A DNA stretch of 49,552 nt from Thermoproteota archaeon (GCA_027492205.1 JAOZFN010000003.1:1-49552), one strand, 5' to 3'; shown: positions 40,415-49,333, counted from the first letter of the stretch. A program made the numbers and translations. Notes: generated from the sequence alone by a model not told the origin.

Positions 40415-41661
40415 TGGCTAAGATGATAGAGGACGCCCTTCGACTCAAGTCTGAGCTTCCTAGTCCCTCCTCGCCGGAGGAGGACCCCCTGAGCATGATA
40501 AGGAGGATAATGAAACCCGAGCAGACTGAAGACGACATCCCCGACATCTACGCCGACGTCCTCGGAGTCTCCTCGCCAGAGGTCGGCGAGGCGAACATAG
40601 TGATCGTTGGCGTCGGCGGCGCGGGCTGCAACACGGTGAATACGATCATGAAGGTGGGCATAACCGGCGCCAGGGCCGTCGCCATCAACACTGACAAGAG
40701 GCACCTCGACAAGGTCAACGCCCACATGAAGGTCCTCATCGGCGAATCCATCACCGGGGGCCTGGGGGCTGGTGGCTACCCAGAGATAGGCAGGGCCTGC
40801 GCCGAAAAGGATGCCTACCTCATCGCTGATGCCCTGGGGAAGAGGCCAGACCTCGTATTCATCGCGGCGGGGATGGGCGGGGGCACTGGCACGGGGGCGG
40901 CGCCGGTAGTGGCGAAGATAGCCAAGGACAAGGGCGCTATAGTGATATCGGTCGTGACTCTGCCCTTCAAGTACGAGGGTCCGCCCAGGATGGCAAAGGC
41001 CGTAGAGGGCGTCAAGAGGCTCGCGGAGTACTCCGACACCATCGTCACGATCTACAACGATAAGCTGCTCAGGTTCAAGAACCTCCCACTCGACGAGGCC
41101 TTCGCGGTAGCGGACTACTTCCTCGCCATCATGGTGAAGGGGATCACAGAGATCATAACCAAGAGGGCCCTCGTCAACGTGGACTACGCGGACATCATGG
41201 CTCTGATGAGCACGGGCGGACTGGCCGCCGTCGGCATCGGCGAGGCGAGCGGCAGGAAGGGAGAGAGAGTTGAGGCCGCCATCAGAATGGCCATGGAGAA
41301 CCCCTTGGTCGACTTCAAGCCGGACGGGGCCAGAGGGGCGATACTGGTGGTCTTAGGAGGGAAGAGCATGACCTTGGAGGAGGTTCACAAGGCCGCAGAG
41401 ATAGTCTCCTCAAAGCTCGCACCCAACGCGGTGTTCAAGTGGGGGGCCGACATAGATTCGTCGCTCGGCGACAGGATCAGGGTAATCCTGCTCTTCTCCG
41501 GGATCAGGGGACCAAACATCATCATAAGGCAGAAGACCGGGGTTCCCGCCATCGCCGATCCAACGATCAGGGGGCTAATCGGCGCGCGGGAGGAGCCAGA
41601 GCCTAGGGAGAAGGTACTTCAGGAAGTGCTCCAGATAGTTCCGGCAATGACCTTCGATTGA
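40414..41661 (+). CDS. ftsZ2: Cell division protein FtsZ, copy 2
   Basis: Tubulin-like division GTPase, 415 aa. VGVGGAGCNTV (residues 66-76), signature GGGTGTG (155-161) and T7 region NVDYADIMALM with its catalytic Asp are intact. A longer N-terminal extension (about 60 residues, P/E-rich) sets it apart from copy 1. ATG 40414 shares its A with the RHH stop; GTG 40411 is an alternative. In archaea with two FtsZ, one usually sets the ring and the other constricts; which is which cannot be told here. Confidence 0.95.
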   Translation: MAKMIEDALRLKSELPSPSSPEEDPLSMIRRIMKPEQTEDDIPDIYADVLGVSSPEVGEANIVIVGVGGAGCNTVNTIMKVGITGARAVAINTDKRHLDKVNAHMKVLIGESITGGLGAGGYPEIGRACAEKDAYLIADALGKRPDLVFIAAGMGGGTGTGAAPVVAKIAKDKGAIVISVVTLPFKYEGPPRMAKAVEGVKRLAEYSDTIVTIYNDKLLRFKNLPLDEAFAVADYFLAIMVKGITEIITKRALVNVDYADIMALMSTGGLAAVGIGEASGRKGERVEAAIRMAMENPLVDFKPDGARGAILVVLGGKSMTLEEVHKAAEIVSSKLAPNAVFKWGADIDSSLGDRIRVILLFSGIRGPNIIIRQKTGVPAIADPTIRGLIGAREEPEPREKVLQEVLQIVPAMTFD

Positions 41662-41690
41662 CCCCCGACCTCCTCTCTTTGTCCATTATT

Positions 41691-42803
41691 TTACAAAACC
41701 TTGACCAAGGTCTCTTCCCTATACCCCGTCACGACCCTTAGGTATCCCCTGAACTTCGTCCTCAGCTCCTCTTTAATGTCGAGTCTGAGTTCCCTGAGCT
41801 TGGCCAGCTTGGCGGGATGAGATATCACCATTAGATCAGTTTTGTCCAGCCTCTCTAGGACTCTTTCTGATATCTGCTGGTTGCCCCGACCGAGCAAAAC
41901 GCCGGAGCCGCCCACCGGTGTGAGGATTAGCTTGACCGGGCCAGCGTGTCGATCCACTATAGCCTCGAGCTCGCGGGCGTCCACATCCTTTGCAATCAGG
42001 CGATTCCCAAGGGCGACATCCACGCCCAGAGGAGTTTTCTCTATTCCCAACCTTGCCGCCACCTTGGAGACCGTGGATCCAGGGCCTAGGATGTAGAGGG
42101 TATCGGGATCCATATTTTCGGCTAGATAGGCAGCTATCCCGTCGTAGACGGCCTCGTCTCCCCCCCGAGTCGGCTCCTTGGTGTATTGAATGTGGGCGGG
42201 GTCGTCGGGGGTGATCGCGAATCCCTTCAGCTCCAGTCTGAGTTCTCCCTGGCGATAGAGGTCCTCGGCGGCGTCAACTATCTCAGCAGTGCGGACGCCA
42301 ACGCGCCCCTCCACGTACTCGGCCGCCAGGAGACCGGCATCCTCTGGCGAGTATGCGAACACCCCAGAGAACATCTTCACGCCCGCAGGTATTCCCAAGA
42401 TGGGGACCTTTTGATCCACCGCAGAGACCACGTCGGCCGCGGTGCCGTCGCCCCCGCAGAACAGTATTAACGCGACCCCTAACCCGCACATCCTCCTGGC
42501 GGCCTCCACAGTGTCCTCGGGCGTACTCTCACAGGAGTTCGGAACTTCGAGGACCTTCGCGATGCGGGCCCCGACCCTCTTCAGGGTCTGCTCCCCCATG
42601 ACCCCGCGCGGTGAAACGAACTGAACCTCCGGGATTCTGGCCAGCAGGATCCTGACAGCCCTCTCGGCCTTGATCGGAGATGTGGGCCTGTATCCCCGGC
42701 TTAGGGCGGTCTTCACGATCCACGGCGCGTCGGTACCCTTGAACCCTGCTGGTCCGCCCAGTCCGGCTATGGGGTTCACTATGAGCCCGATGAGCCTCTT
42801 CAC
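41691..42803 (-). CDS. ATP-NAD kinase family protein (AcoX-type)
   Basis: Predicted NAD kinase-like enzyme (370 aa). It starts LIGLIVNPIAGLGG, a family N-terminus, and has the GGDGTAADVVSAV loop with the catalytic Asp and GIPAGVKMFSGVFA. A second domain extends from about residue 190 with TPVGGSGVLLGRGNQQIS. AcoX-like members have NAD kinase folds but not all have proven activity. GTG 42803 start. It is divergent from the RadB-like gene across 31 bases and convergent with ftsZ2. Confidence 0.85.
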   Translation of the reverse strand: MKRLIGLIVNPIAGLGGPAGFKGTDAPWIVKTALSRGYRPTSPIKAERAVRILLARIPEVQFVSPRGVMGEQTLKRVGARIAKVLEVPNSCESTPEDTVEAARRMCGLGVALILFCGGDGTAADVVSAVDQKVPILGIPAGVKMFSGVFAYSPEDAGLLAAEYVEGRVGVRTAEIVDAAEDLYRQGELRLELKGFAITPDDPAHIQYTKEPTRGGDEAVYDGIAAYLAENMDPDTLYILGPGSTVSKVAARLGIEKTPLGVDVALGNRLIAKDVDARELEAIVDRHAGPVKLILTPVGGSGVLLGRGNQQISERVLERLDKTDLMVISHPAKLAKLRELRLDIKEELRTKFRGYLRVVTGYREETLVKVL

Positions 42804-42834
42804 GAGGGGGCCCCAACGGAACTCCCGTTAAAAG

Positions 42835-43485
42835 TTGGCAGATACCCAGCCCTTGGTGCTCCTAGACCTGCTGAAACTTGCCCCCGGCCTCACGCTGATA
42901 CACGGCCCACCGGAGGCCGGTAAGACGACCGTAGCCACAATGCTCGCGCGGGAGATGGCCGCTCATGGGCGAGAGGTGATCTACTTTGACACCTCGCCCG
43001 CAGGCGAGGGGGTATCGAGGCTGTACTCCACGATAGTTGGGGCTGAATTGGCCGCGGAGAGGATAAAGGCCGTGGTTGCCCCCCCAAACCGGCTCCGCAG
43101 ACTCATAATCCCGATTCTCGCGAGATTCGGCGGGGCCCCTCCAGACTTGATAGTGGATGAGCTGTCGGCGATTTTTCTCTCAATCGCGGCGACTACTCCG
43201 GCGGACGATGTGAAGGCTCGCTCCAGGGCGTACAGAGAGATGCTAGCCGTCGCCGCCCTGATGAGGGCCTACGGAGAGGGAAACTCCGTCACGTGCATAG
43301 CGGCGGTCGACGACACGACGGAGGGTCTGCCCGTGGGGGGTCGTGCCCTCACGGCGCTGACGTCCTCCTCCATAGCCGTCGTGAGGAGCGAGCGCGGGGT
43401 AAGAAAGATCGTGGTCGAGCAGGGCCCCTCTGAGGGCGTGGAAGTTGAGTTTCGAGTGACAGAGTGGGGGCCGACGCTCCTTTAA
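42835..43485 (+). CDS. RadB-like RecA-family ATPase
   Basis: 216-aa RecA-fold ATPase without the HhH N-terminal domain of RadA. Walker A is GPPEAGKTT (about residues 25-33), Walker B-like LIVDELSAIF (about 102). Size and architecture resemble the archaeal RadB paralogue, which modulates recombination; similarity to KaiC-type ATPases was also considered. TTG start. It lies one gene upstream of RadA and in the same direction, with CarS in between. Confidence 0.7.
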   Translation: MADTQPLVLLDLLKLAPGLTLIHGPPEAGKTTVATMLAREMAAHGREVIYFDTSPAGEGVSRLYSTIVGAELAAERIKAVVAPPNRLRRLIIPILARFGGAPPDLIVDELSAIFLSIAATTPADDVKARSRAYREMLAVAALMRAYGEGNSVTCIAAVDDTTEGLPVGGRALTALTSSSIAVVRSERGVRKIVVEQGPSEGVEVEFRVTEWGPTLL

Positions 43486-43517
43486 ATCGAGGGCTCCTTC
43501 CTCCCAACACGACCGAA

Positions 43518-43997
43518 ATGGAGCAGGTAGCCGCCCTCGTGAGGGAAGCACTCTGGTTCGTTCTACCAGCGTACTTCGCCAACGCGGCACCCGTCGTACT
43601 GGGTGGAGGGCCACCACTGGACGGCGGGAGAACATGGAGGGACGGCAAACCCCTTTTAGGCAGCAACAAGACCTTAAGGGGGTTCATCTCCGGAGTGCTC
43701 ATGGGCACCCTCGTGGGGGCCGCCCAGGGGAGAACCCTGGCGGGGTTTCTTATGGGGTTGGGGAGCATGCTGGGGGATGCCCTGGGCTCCTTCATCAAGA
43801 GGCGGCTGGATCTGAAGCCGGGGGATCAGGCGCCGGGACTGGACCAGCTCGGATTCCTCTTGGTCGCGCTTATGTTGGTGTACCCGATGGAGAGGCCCGA
43901 TTCGGACGTGCTCCTTACAGCGGTCCTTATTACACCGATCGTCCATGTGGCAACCAACGCGGTCGCGGTCCTCCTCGGCCTCAAGAGGTGGTTATGA
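43518..43997 (+). CDS. carS: CDP-archaeol synthase (CarS, DUF46)
   Basis: Membrane CTP:2,3-di-O-geranylgeranylglycerol-1-phosphate cytidylyltransferase that makes CDP-archaeol for polar lipid synthesis. It is 159 aa with about five membrane segments. Family motifs: PAYFANAAPVVLGG near the N-terminus, GKPLLGSNKTLRGF and GSMLGDALGSFIKRRL. ATG 43518 is preferred; the longer frame overlaps the RadB-like gene. Its stop overlaps the TTG start region of radA by no more than two bases' gap. Confidence 0.9.
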   Translation: MEQVAALVREALWFVLPAYFANAAPVVLGGGPPLDGGRTWRDGKPLLGSNKTLRGFISGVLMGTLVGAAQGRTLAGFLMGLGSMLGDALGSFIKRRLDLKPGDQAPGLDQLGFLLVALMLVYPMERPDSDVLLTAVLITPIVHVATNAVAVLLGLKRWL

Positions 43998-43998
43998 C

Positions 43999-44931
43999 TT
44001 GGCCGAGGTTCGGGAGTTCTTGAAGGCGAGAGGCTATCCGGATTGGATAATAGAGCGGATCCAAGCATGCTTTTCGTCGGTAAAGGAGCTCTCAATGGTC
44101 CCCCCGGGAGTCTTAGCTGAGTCCTGCGGGGTGGACGCAAAGATCGCTAGGGAAATCGTGCGCCAAGCTGCAGAGGCAACCGTCTACCTGAGGCCCGCGA
44201 TCGAGGTGGCCCGAACCCCCAAGAAATACCTCAAATTCTTGGTGAAGTCCATAGACGAACTCCTCGGCGGGGGCCTTCCAAGAGGGTCTCTCGTTGAAAT
44301 ATACGGAGAACCCGGGGTTGGCAAGACGCAGACCGCCCTTCACCTCGCCGTTAACGCCCTCCTTCCTACGGACGAGGGCGGTCTGGGTGGGAGGGTGGTC
44401 TACGTGGACACCGAGGGGGGGTTCTCCCCAGACAGAGTGGCCGCCATGGCGAGGGCGAGGGGCATGGAGCCAGAATCCGCCCTGGAACGCATATCCGTGG
44501 TGGAAGTTCGGACGGTGGAGGCTCTGTTGGTCGCGCTAACCCGCGCACGCGATGAGGTCAAGGCGGGGGCAGTCCTCGTGGTTGTGGACTCCCTCCTCTC
44601 GCCCTTCAGGCAGGAGTATTCGGGTCTTGGCATGCTCGCCGCTAGGCAGCAGAGGCTCGCAGCGGCGCTCGGGGAGCTGGGAAGGGCGGCAGACCTCGGC
44701 GCCGTCTGCGTGATCACCAACCACGTCATTGGGAAGACGGGGGGGCTTCAGCGCTACTCCCCGGCGGGGGGATACGTCCTGGGCCACGCCCCCGACCCCG
44801 TGCTGCTGATCAGGCGATCCGTCAGGAATAGGCGCATCCTGAGCGTAGTTGACTCCTCACACCTCCCGCCCGGGGAGGCGCTGTTTGCAATAACGGAAGC
44901 CGGGCTCGTCGATGTGGAGGGGCTTGCGTAA
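43999..44931 (+). CDS. radA: DNA repair/recombination protein RadA
   Basis: Archaeal Rad51/RecA-type recombinase, 310 aa. The N-terminal helix-hairpin-helix-like domain (about 1-60) is followed by the ATPase core: Walker A GEPGVGKT (residues 103-110), Walker B VLVVVDSLLSPFR, ARQQRLAAALGELGRAAD and the TNHVIGK region of the DNA-binding loop. It is slightly shorter than typical RadA (320-350 aa), and an FxxA-like polymerisation element is not obvious. TTG 43999 is chosen: it follows AAGAGGTGG by a few bases. Confidence 0.88.
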   Translation: MAEVREFLKARGYPDWIIERIQACFSSVKELSMVPPGVLAESCGVDAKIAREIVRQAAEATVYLRPAIEVARTPKKYLKFLVKSIDELLGGGLPRGSLVEIYGEPGVGKTQTALHLAVNALLPTDEGGLGGRVVYVDTEGGFSPDRVAAMARARGMEPESALERISVVEVRTVEALLVALTRARDEVKAGAVLVVVDSLLSPFRQEYSGLGMLAARQQRLAAALGELGRAADLGAVCVITNHVIGKTGGLQRYSPAGGYVLGHAPDPVLLIRRSVRNRRILSVVDSSHLPPGEALFAITEAGLVDVEGLA

Positions 44932-44977
44932 ACGTTCTATAATTGGAGGCCCACGGCTTCCCCTCGGGTGTTGTCTC

Positions 44978-45400
44978 TTGGATCAGGTGCCGAGGGATCG
45001 AAAGTATACTAAGACCCACGAGTGGGCGAAGCTCGAGGACGGGCGGGTCAGAGTGGGGTTGACGAAGCACGCGATCGACTCCCTCGGAGACCTCACGTAC
45101 GTCGAGGTGAAGTCAATAGGCACCGAGGTGGAGAGGGGTGGCGAGCTGGGTCTAGTGGAAAGCAACAAGGCGGTAGAACACATCTACGCGCCTGTCAGCG
45201 GAAGGGTGGTGGAGCTTAACTCGGACGCTGGAGTGATAGAGGAAGGTGGTACCGAGATCACGGGGGAACTCGAGGTTATCTCAGAGGACCCCTACGGGCA
45301 AGGATGGATAGTGATCCTTGAACCCACCAAGCTTGATGAGGAGTGGGACCAGCTCCTCTCTCCAGAGGAGTACGAGAAGCTCCTCGCTGAGGAGGGCTGA
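44978..45400 (+). CDS. gcvH: Glycine cleavage H protein
   Basis: Lipoyl carrier protein that receives the aminomethyl group from the P-protein, 140 aa. The start region has YTKTHEWAKLEDGRVRVGLT; the lipoylated lysine is in VESNKAVEHI; GVIEEGG and the end WIVILEP are conserved. TTG 44978 or GTG 44987 is the likely start; the longer frame is not needed. It lies in a recombination/repair gene context, 5 kb from gcvPA/gcvPB. Confidence 0.94.
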   Translation: MDQVPRDRKYTKTHEWAKLEDGRVRVGLTKHAIDSLGDLTYVEVKSIGTEVERGGELGLVESNKAVEHIYAPVSGRVVELNSDAGVIEEGGTEITGELEVISEDPYGQGWIVILEPTKLDEEWDQLLSPEEYEKLLAEEG

Positions 45401-45412
45401 GGTCAGGGGGAC

Positions 45413-47635
45413 TTGTCCGCACCCCTCGAAAACCCCTTCATAGACCCAGACGCCGTCGAGTACAGGAGGTACCAGGTCGAACTCGCCAAGAGGGCACTGA
45501 AGGGGAACACTCTGATATCGCTTCAGACGGGTCTCGGCAAGACGGTAATAGCCGCGCTGGTGGCGGCCGAGAGGCTGCGACAGAGACCCGAGGGGAGCGT
45601 ACTGGTGCTGGCGCCGACCAAGCCGCTGGCCTCTCAGCACCTATCCACCTTTCGAAGGATCATGAGGTTGGAGGAGGGGGCCTTCCGCCTCGTAACCGGT
45701 GAAGTCCCGCCGATCAGGCGCGAGGCGATCTGGCACTCAAGGGCCAAGCTATTCTTTGCCACCCCTCACACCGTCTGGAACGATGTCGTCTCAGGGTCAC
45801 TGGACCTGAGGGGCTTTTCGCTGTTGGTGTTCGACGAGGCCCACAGGGCCGTCGGAGCCTACCCCTACGTGAGGATCGCCCAGGCGTACCTAACCTCGAC
45901 GCGCGACGGCCTGATCTTGGCCCTCACGGCCACCCCTGGCTCACCCGAGGGTCGCCTCAGGGAGGTCACCAAGTCTCTGGGCATCAGGGAAGTGGTTATC
46001 AAGACCAGGGACAGCCCTGACATCCGCCCTTATGTCGCCCCCCTAAAGACAACGGTCGTCAAGGTGAGCCTTCCCTACAAGCTCAGGGCCGCCTTGGAGC
46101 TGCTGAGAGCGGATCTGACGCTAGTCGTCCGAGAACTCGCGGCGGAAGGCCTCCTCTCCGGAAGGCCGGATTACCGGATCCCCCTCCGAGAGCTTCTGAC
46201 GCTGAGATCACGCCTGTCCACAGAGGATAGCCCGGACTCTAGGGCAGCGCTCGCGAAGGTCGCTCTGGCGATAAAGTTGAGACACTTGATAGACGTCGTC
46301 TCGAGTCAGGGCCCGAGACAGGCCCTCGCCTACCTCGAGAGGCTTGCCTCCGCGCCTAGGAGGGGGAAGTCGGACAGGATGCTCTTGGACCTTCCCTCCG
46401 TCAAGAAGCTCCCAGAACTCCTCCGAGGGTCAACTCACCACCCGAAGCTCGACGTGCTGAAACGCCTCCTCAGGGAGCGGGCCTCTCGCGACCCGAGCTT
46501 CAAAGCAATCGTCTTCGTCAGCCTGAGGGACACGGCCAACCTGGTCCTTCAGGAACTCACGGGGGTGAAGGGCGTCAGACCAGCCAAGTTCTACGGACAG
46601 GCGTCACGGGCCGGAGGGAGGGGGATGAGTCAGGCCGATCAGCGCAGAGTCCTTGAGGAGTTCTCCGCCGGGATCTACAACGTTCTCGTGGCGACAAATG
46701 TGGCTGAAGAGGGTCTGGACATACCCGAGGTAGACCTCGTCGTCTTCTACGATCCAGTCCCCTCAGCGATAAGGCACGTGCAGAGAAAGGGCAGGACCGG
46801 CAGGGGGAGGCCCGGGGAGGTGGTGGTCCTGCTCACGGTGGGGGCTGAGGAGTGGGCGTTCTGGAGGGCGGCGAGGGGGGAGCGGCAGGTGATGGCCGCC
46901 AGACCCTCCACCGACTTGACGACCTTCACCGTCCCCTCAACCACCCTACAGGCCGAAAGACCGGCTGAGAGAGATGTCACGGTGGTTGTCGACACTAGGG
47001 AACTCCAGAGCGAGGTTGTGAGGGAGATGGCGCTGATGCCGGACGTGAAGGTCTCCGCGTCGAGGCTGGAGGTCGGGGACTTCGTGCTCAGCGACAGGGT
47101 CGCCGTGGAGAGGAAGACCGTGGAGGACCTCGCGGCCTCCCTTGTCGACGGGAGGATCTTTGAGCAGATTCACCGCCTGAGGGAGGTCTACGAGATCCCC
47201 ATACTGCTGATCGAGGGTAGAGACCCATACAGACCCTCCAGGCGCGGGGTGAGCCCGAAGTCCCTCATGGGTCTCGTGTCATCCCTGGCCCTTATGGGCG
47301 TTCCCGTCCTGTGGGCGAGAGACCACAAGGACACGGCCCAAATACTCAGGCTGATCGCCAGGAGAGAGCAGCTAGAGCGCAGGCGAAGGGTGGTCCTCAA
47401 GAGAGCACCCGCCAAGAGCCTAAGCGAGGACATGGAGAGGGTGCTCTCGTCCATACCCGGCGTCGGTCCCGAGACCGCGCGAAAGCTTCTGAAGAGGTTC
47501 GGTTCGCTGATAGCTGTGTTTAATGCGGACAGGGATCAGCTGATGGAAGTGAGGGGGGTAGGACGGAAGCTGGCGGACTTCATCTACGGTTTCGTGAGGA
47601 GGCCCTACGGCGGGGAAGAGGGTGAGCCGGATTGA
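45413..47635 (+). CDS. hef: Hef helicase-nuclease (XPF/FANCM family)
   Basis: Fork-processing enzyme that unwinds and cuts branched DNA. It is 740 aa. SF2 helicase: motif I LQTGLGKT (residues 37-44), motif II DEAH (about 139), motif III TATPG, motif VI region HVQRKGRTGR. An XPF-type nuclease domain follows with VDTRE, VGDFVLSD and VERKTVEDLAASL (ERK motif). The C-terminus has a helix-hairpin-helix pair (SSIPGVGPETARKLLKRFGS and VRGVGRKLA in separate hairpins). TTG 45413 start. Its stop overlaps the next gene by 4 bases. Confidence 0.93.
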   Translation: MSAPLENPFIDPDAVEYRRYQVELAKRALKGNTLISLQTGLGKTVIAALVAAERLRQRPEGSVLVLAPTKPLASQHLSTFRRIMRLEEGAFRLVTGEVPPIRREAIWHSRAKLFFATPHTVWNDVVSGSLDLRGFSLLVFDEAHRAVGAYPYVRIAQAYLTSTRDGLILALTATPGSPEGRLREVTKSLGIREVVIKTRDSPDIRPYVAPLKTTVVKVSLPYKLRAALELLRADLTLVVRELAAEGLLSGRPDYRIPLRELLTLRSRLSTEDSPDSRAALAKVALAIKLRHLIDVVSSQGPRQALAYLERLASAPRRGKSDRMLLDLPSVKKLPELLRGSTHHPKLDVLKRLLRERASRDPSFKAIVFVSLRDTANLVLQELTGVKGVRPAKFYGQASRAGGRGMSQADQRRVLEEFSAGIYNVLVATNVAEEGLDIPEVDLVVFYDPVPSAIRHVQRKGRTGRGRPGEVVVLLTVGAEEWAFWRAARGERQVMAARPSTDLTTFTVPSTTLQAERPAERDVTVVVDTRELQSEVVREMALMPDVKVSASRLEVGDFVLSDRVAVERKTVEDLAASLVDGRIFEQIHRLREVYEIPILLIEGRDPYRPSRRGVSPKSLMGLVSSLALMGVPVLWARDHKDTAQILRLIARREQLERRRRVVLKRAPAKSLSEDMERVLSSIPGVGPETARKLLKRFGSLIAVFNADRDQLMEVRGVGRKLADFIYGFVRRPYGGEEGEPD

Positions 47636-48156
47636 GATACGTCTTCAAGCTGGTACGAGACCGGACAGGGCCCGTCAAGCTCTTATCCTACGTACTCGTC
47701 GCGCTCTCTAGGCTGAACGGGTTCACCGACAGGATGCTGGTGAGGCCGGGACATGCTCCGCCGGTTAGGGCGACCCGGGAGTTCGTCGTCGCAAGGTTGG
47801 CAGCGGACAGGGAGTTTCTGTTCGACTCGGGTGCCGCGCTGAGCGCCATATACGCCGCGAGACAGTCCGAAGAGCCAACAATAGAGTTCAGGTTCAGGGT
47901 GACTATCAAGTACTACTACAGGACCGACAGGGGGAGGATCATTACCCTCAGGTACGATAGGTACGACCTCACGGTTAGAACGGTAGAGGATGGAGTCTTA
48001 CTGGAACTTTCAATGCTTGGAGGGCTGTCTAGGACAGATCCCACGTCTCTGGTGGACATGATAGTCGAGGAGGCGCGATCCGCATCGGGTTCCACCGTCC
48101 CAATTAACGTCTCCGTTGTCCCCCCTGGCGATACTCTCGGAGGATCCGCTCGATAA
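47632..48156 (+). CDS. Unknown protein coupled to hef
   Basis: 174-aa protein with no family recognised. The predicted pattern is mixed, with a beta-rich middle (EFRFRVTIKYYYR, IITLRYDRYDLTV, GVLLELSM) that could be a small alpha/beta or SRPBCC-like fold; no membrane segment or catalytic motif stands out. TTG 47632 overlaps the hef stop (TTGA), so it is probably translated from the hef transcript. Its 3' end overlaps the p27-like gene on the opposite strand by 53 bases, so the last few codons are uncertain. Confidence 0.65.
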   Translation: MRYVFKLVRDRTGPVKLLSYVLVALSRLNGFTDRMLVRPGHAPPVRATREFVVARLAADREFLFDSGAALSAIYAARQSEEPTIEFRFRVTIKYYYRTDRGRIITLRYDRYDLTVRTVEDGVLLELSMLGGLSRTDPTSLVDMIVEEARSASGSTVPINVSVVPPGDTLGGSAR

Positions 48157-48487
48157 CCTCGACCGTCTCGACGATCTCCCTGACCCTCGAGATTTCTTGG
48201 TGATCCACCTCTCCAAGCTCGATAGAGCTCACGCTCCTATCTAGCAGGCCTATTAGCGCGTCCCTCAAGGCCATAAGGGAGTACATGGCCCTCGCCTCGG
48301 CCGCCTCCTCTTCAGACGACACTAGTACGTACTTCGTCCCACAAACCGCGCACACGACCTCGTCTCCCGCTTGGAAGAGGGGGGACCCACATCGAGGGCA
48401 AGTCTCCGAGAGCATCCTCCACCCTCGCTTTAGGGCCTCTGCCAGCTTGGCGGACTTATCCTCGGTCTCGTCCCTCTCCATCTCCAA
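48104..48487 (-). CDS. Sjogren/scleroderma autoantigen p27-like zinc ribbon protein (UPF0148)
   Basis: Conserved archaeal protein of unknown role, 127 aa. The zinc ribbon CPRCGSPLFQAGDEVVCAVCG (split as CPRCG and CAVCG) is near residues 30-50, preceded by the family KRGWRMLSE. The C-terminal half is helical and charged. ATG 48487 or ATG 48481 may be the start. It is divergent from the UPF0147 gene. Confidence 0.82.
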   Translation of the reverse strand: MEMERDETEDKSAKLAEALKRGWRMLSETCPRCGSPLFQAGDEVVCAVCGTKYVLVSSEEEAAEARAMYSLMALRDALIGLLDRSVSSIELGEVDHQEISRVREIVETVEVIERILREYRQGGQRRR

Positions 48488-48570
48488 AGCGGGGGCCGCG
48501 GGGGGACTTTAAATAGGGATTAGTCAAACAATTTGAATTGAGCCCTAGTCGGTTTTGGGAGGTGGTTGCA

Positions 48571-48855
48571 ATGCCTAGGAGGTCTTCGGCCAAGAAGGCC
48601 GAGTACGAGAAGTTCATCTCGGATGCCATCCAGATGTTAGATCGGATCTCCCAGGATCGGGGGGTGCCGCGTAACATAAGGAAGGCCACCACCGACGTGA
48701 TCGACGCGCTGAGGGACGAGTCCCTCTCCTACGGAGTCAGGGCCAGCAAGGCCATATCGCTCCTAAACGAGATCATAAGCGACATAAACATGCCCCCGCA
48801 GACCAGGTCCCAGATCCTCCTGGTTGTGGGCCTTCTGGAGCGGATCAAGGACTGA
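48571..48855 (+). CDS. UPF0147 family protein
   Basis: 94-aa helical protein of the conserved archaeal UPF0147 family, function unknown. Family pattern: the repeated short helices DRISQDRGVPRNIRKATTDV and VRASKAISLLNEIISDINMP, PQTRSQI. ATG 48571 is preceded by GGGAGGTGG at about 48557-48565, a good ribosome-binding site that decides against the upstream in-frame ATG 48538. Confidence 0.87.
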   Translation: MPRRSSAKKAEYEKFISDAIQMLDRISQDRGVPRNIRKATTDVIDALRDESLSYGVRASKAISLLNEIISDINMPPQTRSQILLVVGLLERIKD

Positions 48856-48898
48856 GGCCGCCAAGCATATATTCGGCTCCCCCCATCCTTTGAGGGGC

Positions 48899-48991
48899 GC
48901 CGGGGTAGCTCAGACTGGGAGAGCGCCCGGCTGAAGGCCGGGAAAGTTAGACACCGGGCGGTCGTGGGTTCAAGTCCCACCCCCGGCACCA
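48899..48991 (+). tRNA. tRNA-Phe (GAA) with 16-nt intron
   Basis: Acceptor GCCGGGG/CCCCGGC, discriminator A, encoded CCA. Anticodon stem CCCGG/CCGGG, anticodon GAA at 48933-48935, G at 37. A 16-nt intron (48937-48952) follows position 37. A TATA-like CATATATT (about 48866-48873) lies about 26-33 bases upstream. Confidence 0.92.
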
Positions 48992-49114
48992 TCTATTCAG
49001 CTGTTGACCCGCGTGTTCGGAGTTCCCACCCCGCGAGTCAGAGTCGTAGTATCTTGCTAGGGCTTCCCGGGGGTCACCTTGCTCTCGAGGGAGGAAGAAG
49101 GTGGCGCTCAGGTC

Positions 49115-49203
49115 TGGTGCGGGGGGTGGGATTTGAACCCACGCGGGCCTACGCCCACCCGGTCCTGAACCGGGCGCCTTGGACCAGGCTTGGCTACCCC
49201 CGC
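49115..49203 (-). tRNA. tRNA-Leu (CAG)
   Basis: Acceptor GCGGGGG/CCCCCGC, discriminator A, encoded CCA. Anticodon stem CCCGG/CCGGG with loop TTCAGGA and anticodon CAG. The long variable arm fits leucine. TATA-like GTTTTAATAC at 49230-49239 is about 27 bases upstream on the minus strand. No intron. Confidence 0.92.
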
Positions 49204-49255
49204 CCGAGCCTACTCCCCTATTCTGCCCGTATTAAAACGTTAGGAGGTGATCGGG

Positions 49256-49333
49256 TGGTGCTCCGGCCGGGATTTGAACCCGGGTCTGGGGCTCGAAAGG
49301 CCCCTATGCTTGGCCTGGCTACACCACCGGAGC
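49256..49333 (-). tRNA. tRNA-Glu (TTC)
   Basis: Acceptor GCTCCGG/CCGGAGC, discriminator A, encoded CCA. Anticodon stem GGGGC/GCCCC with loop CTTTCGA and anticodon TTC. TATA-like CTTTATTT at about 49361-49368 lies about 28 bases upstream. No intron. Confidence 0.92.
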
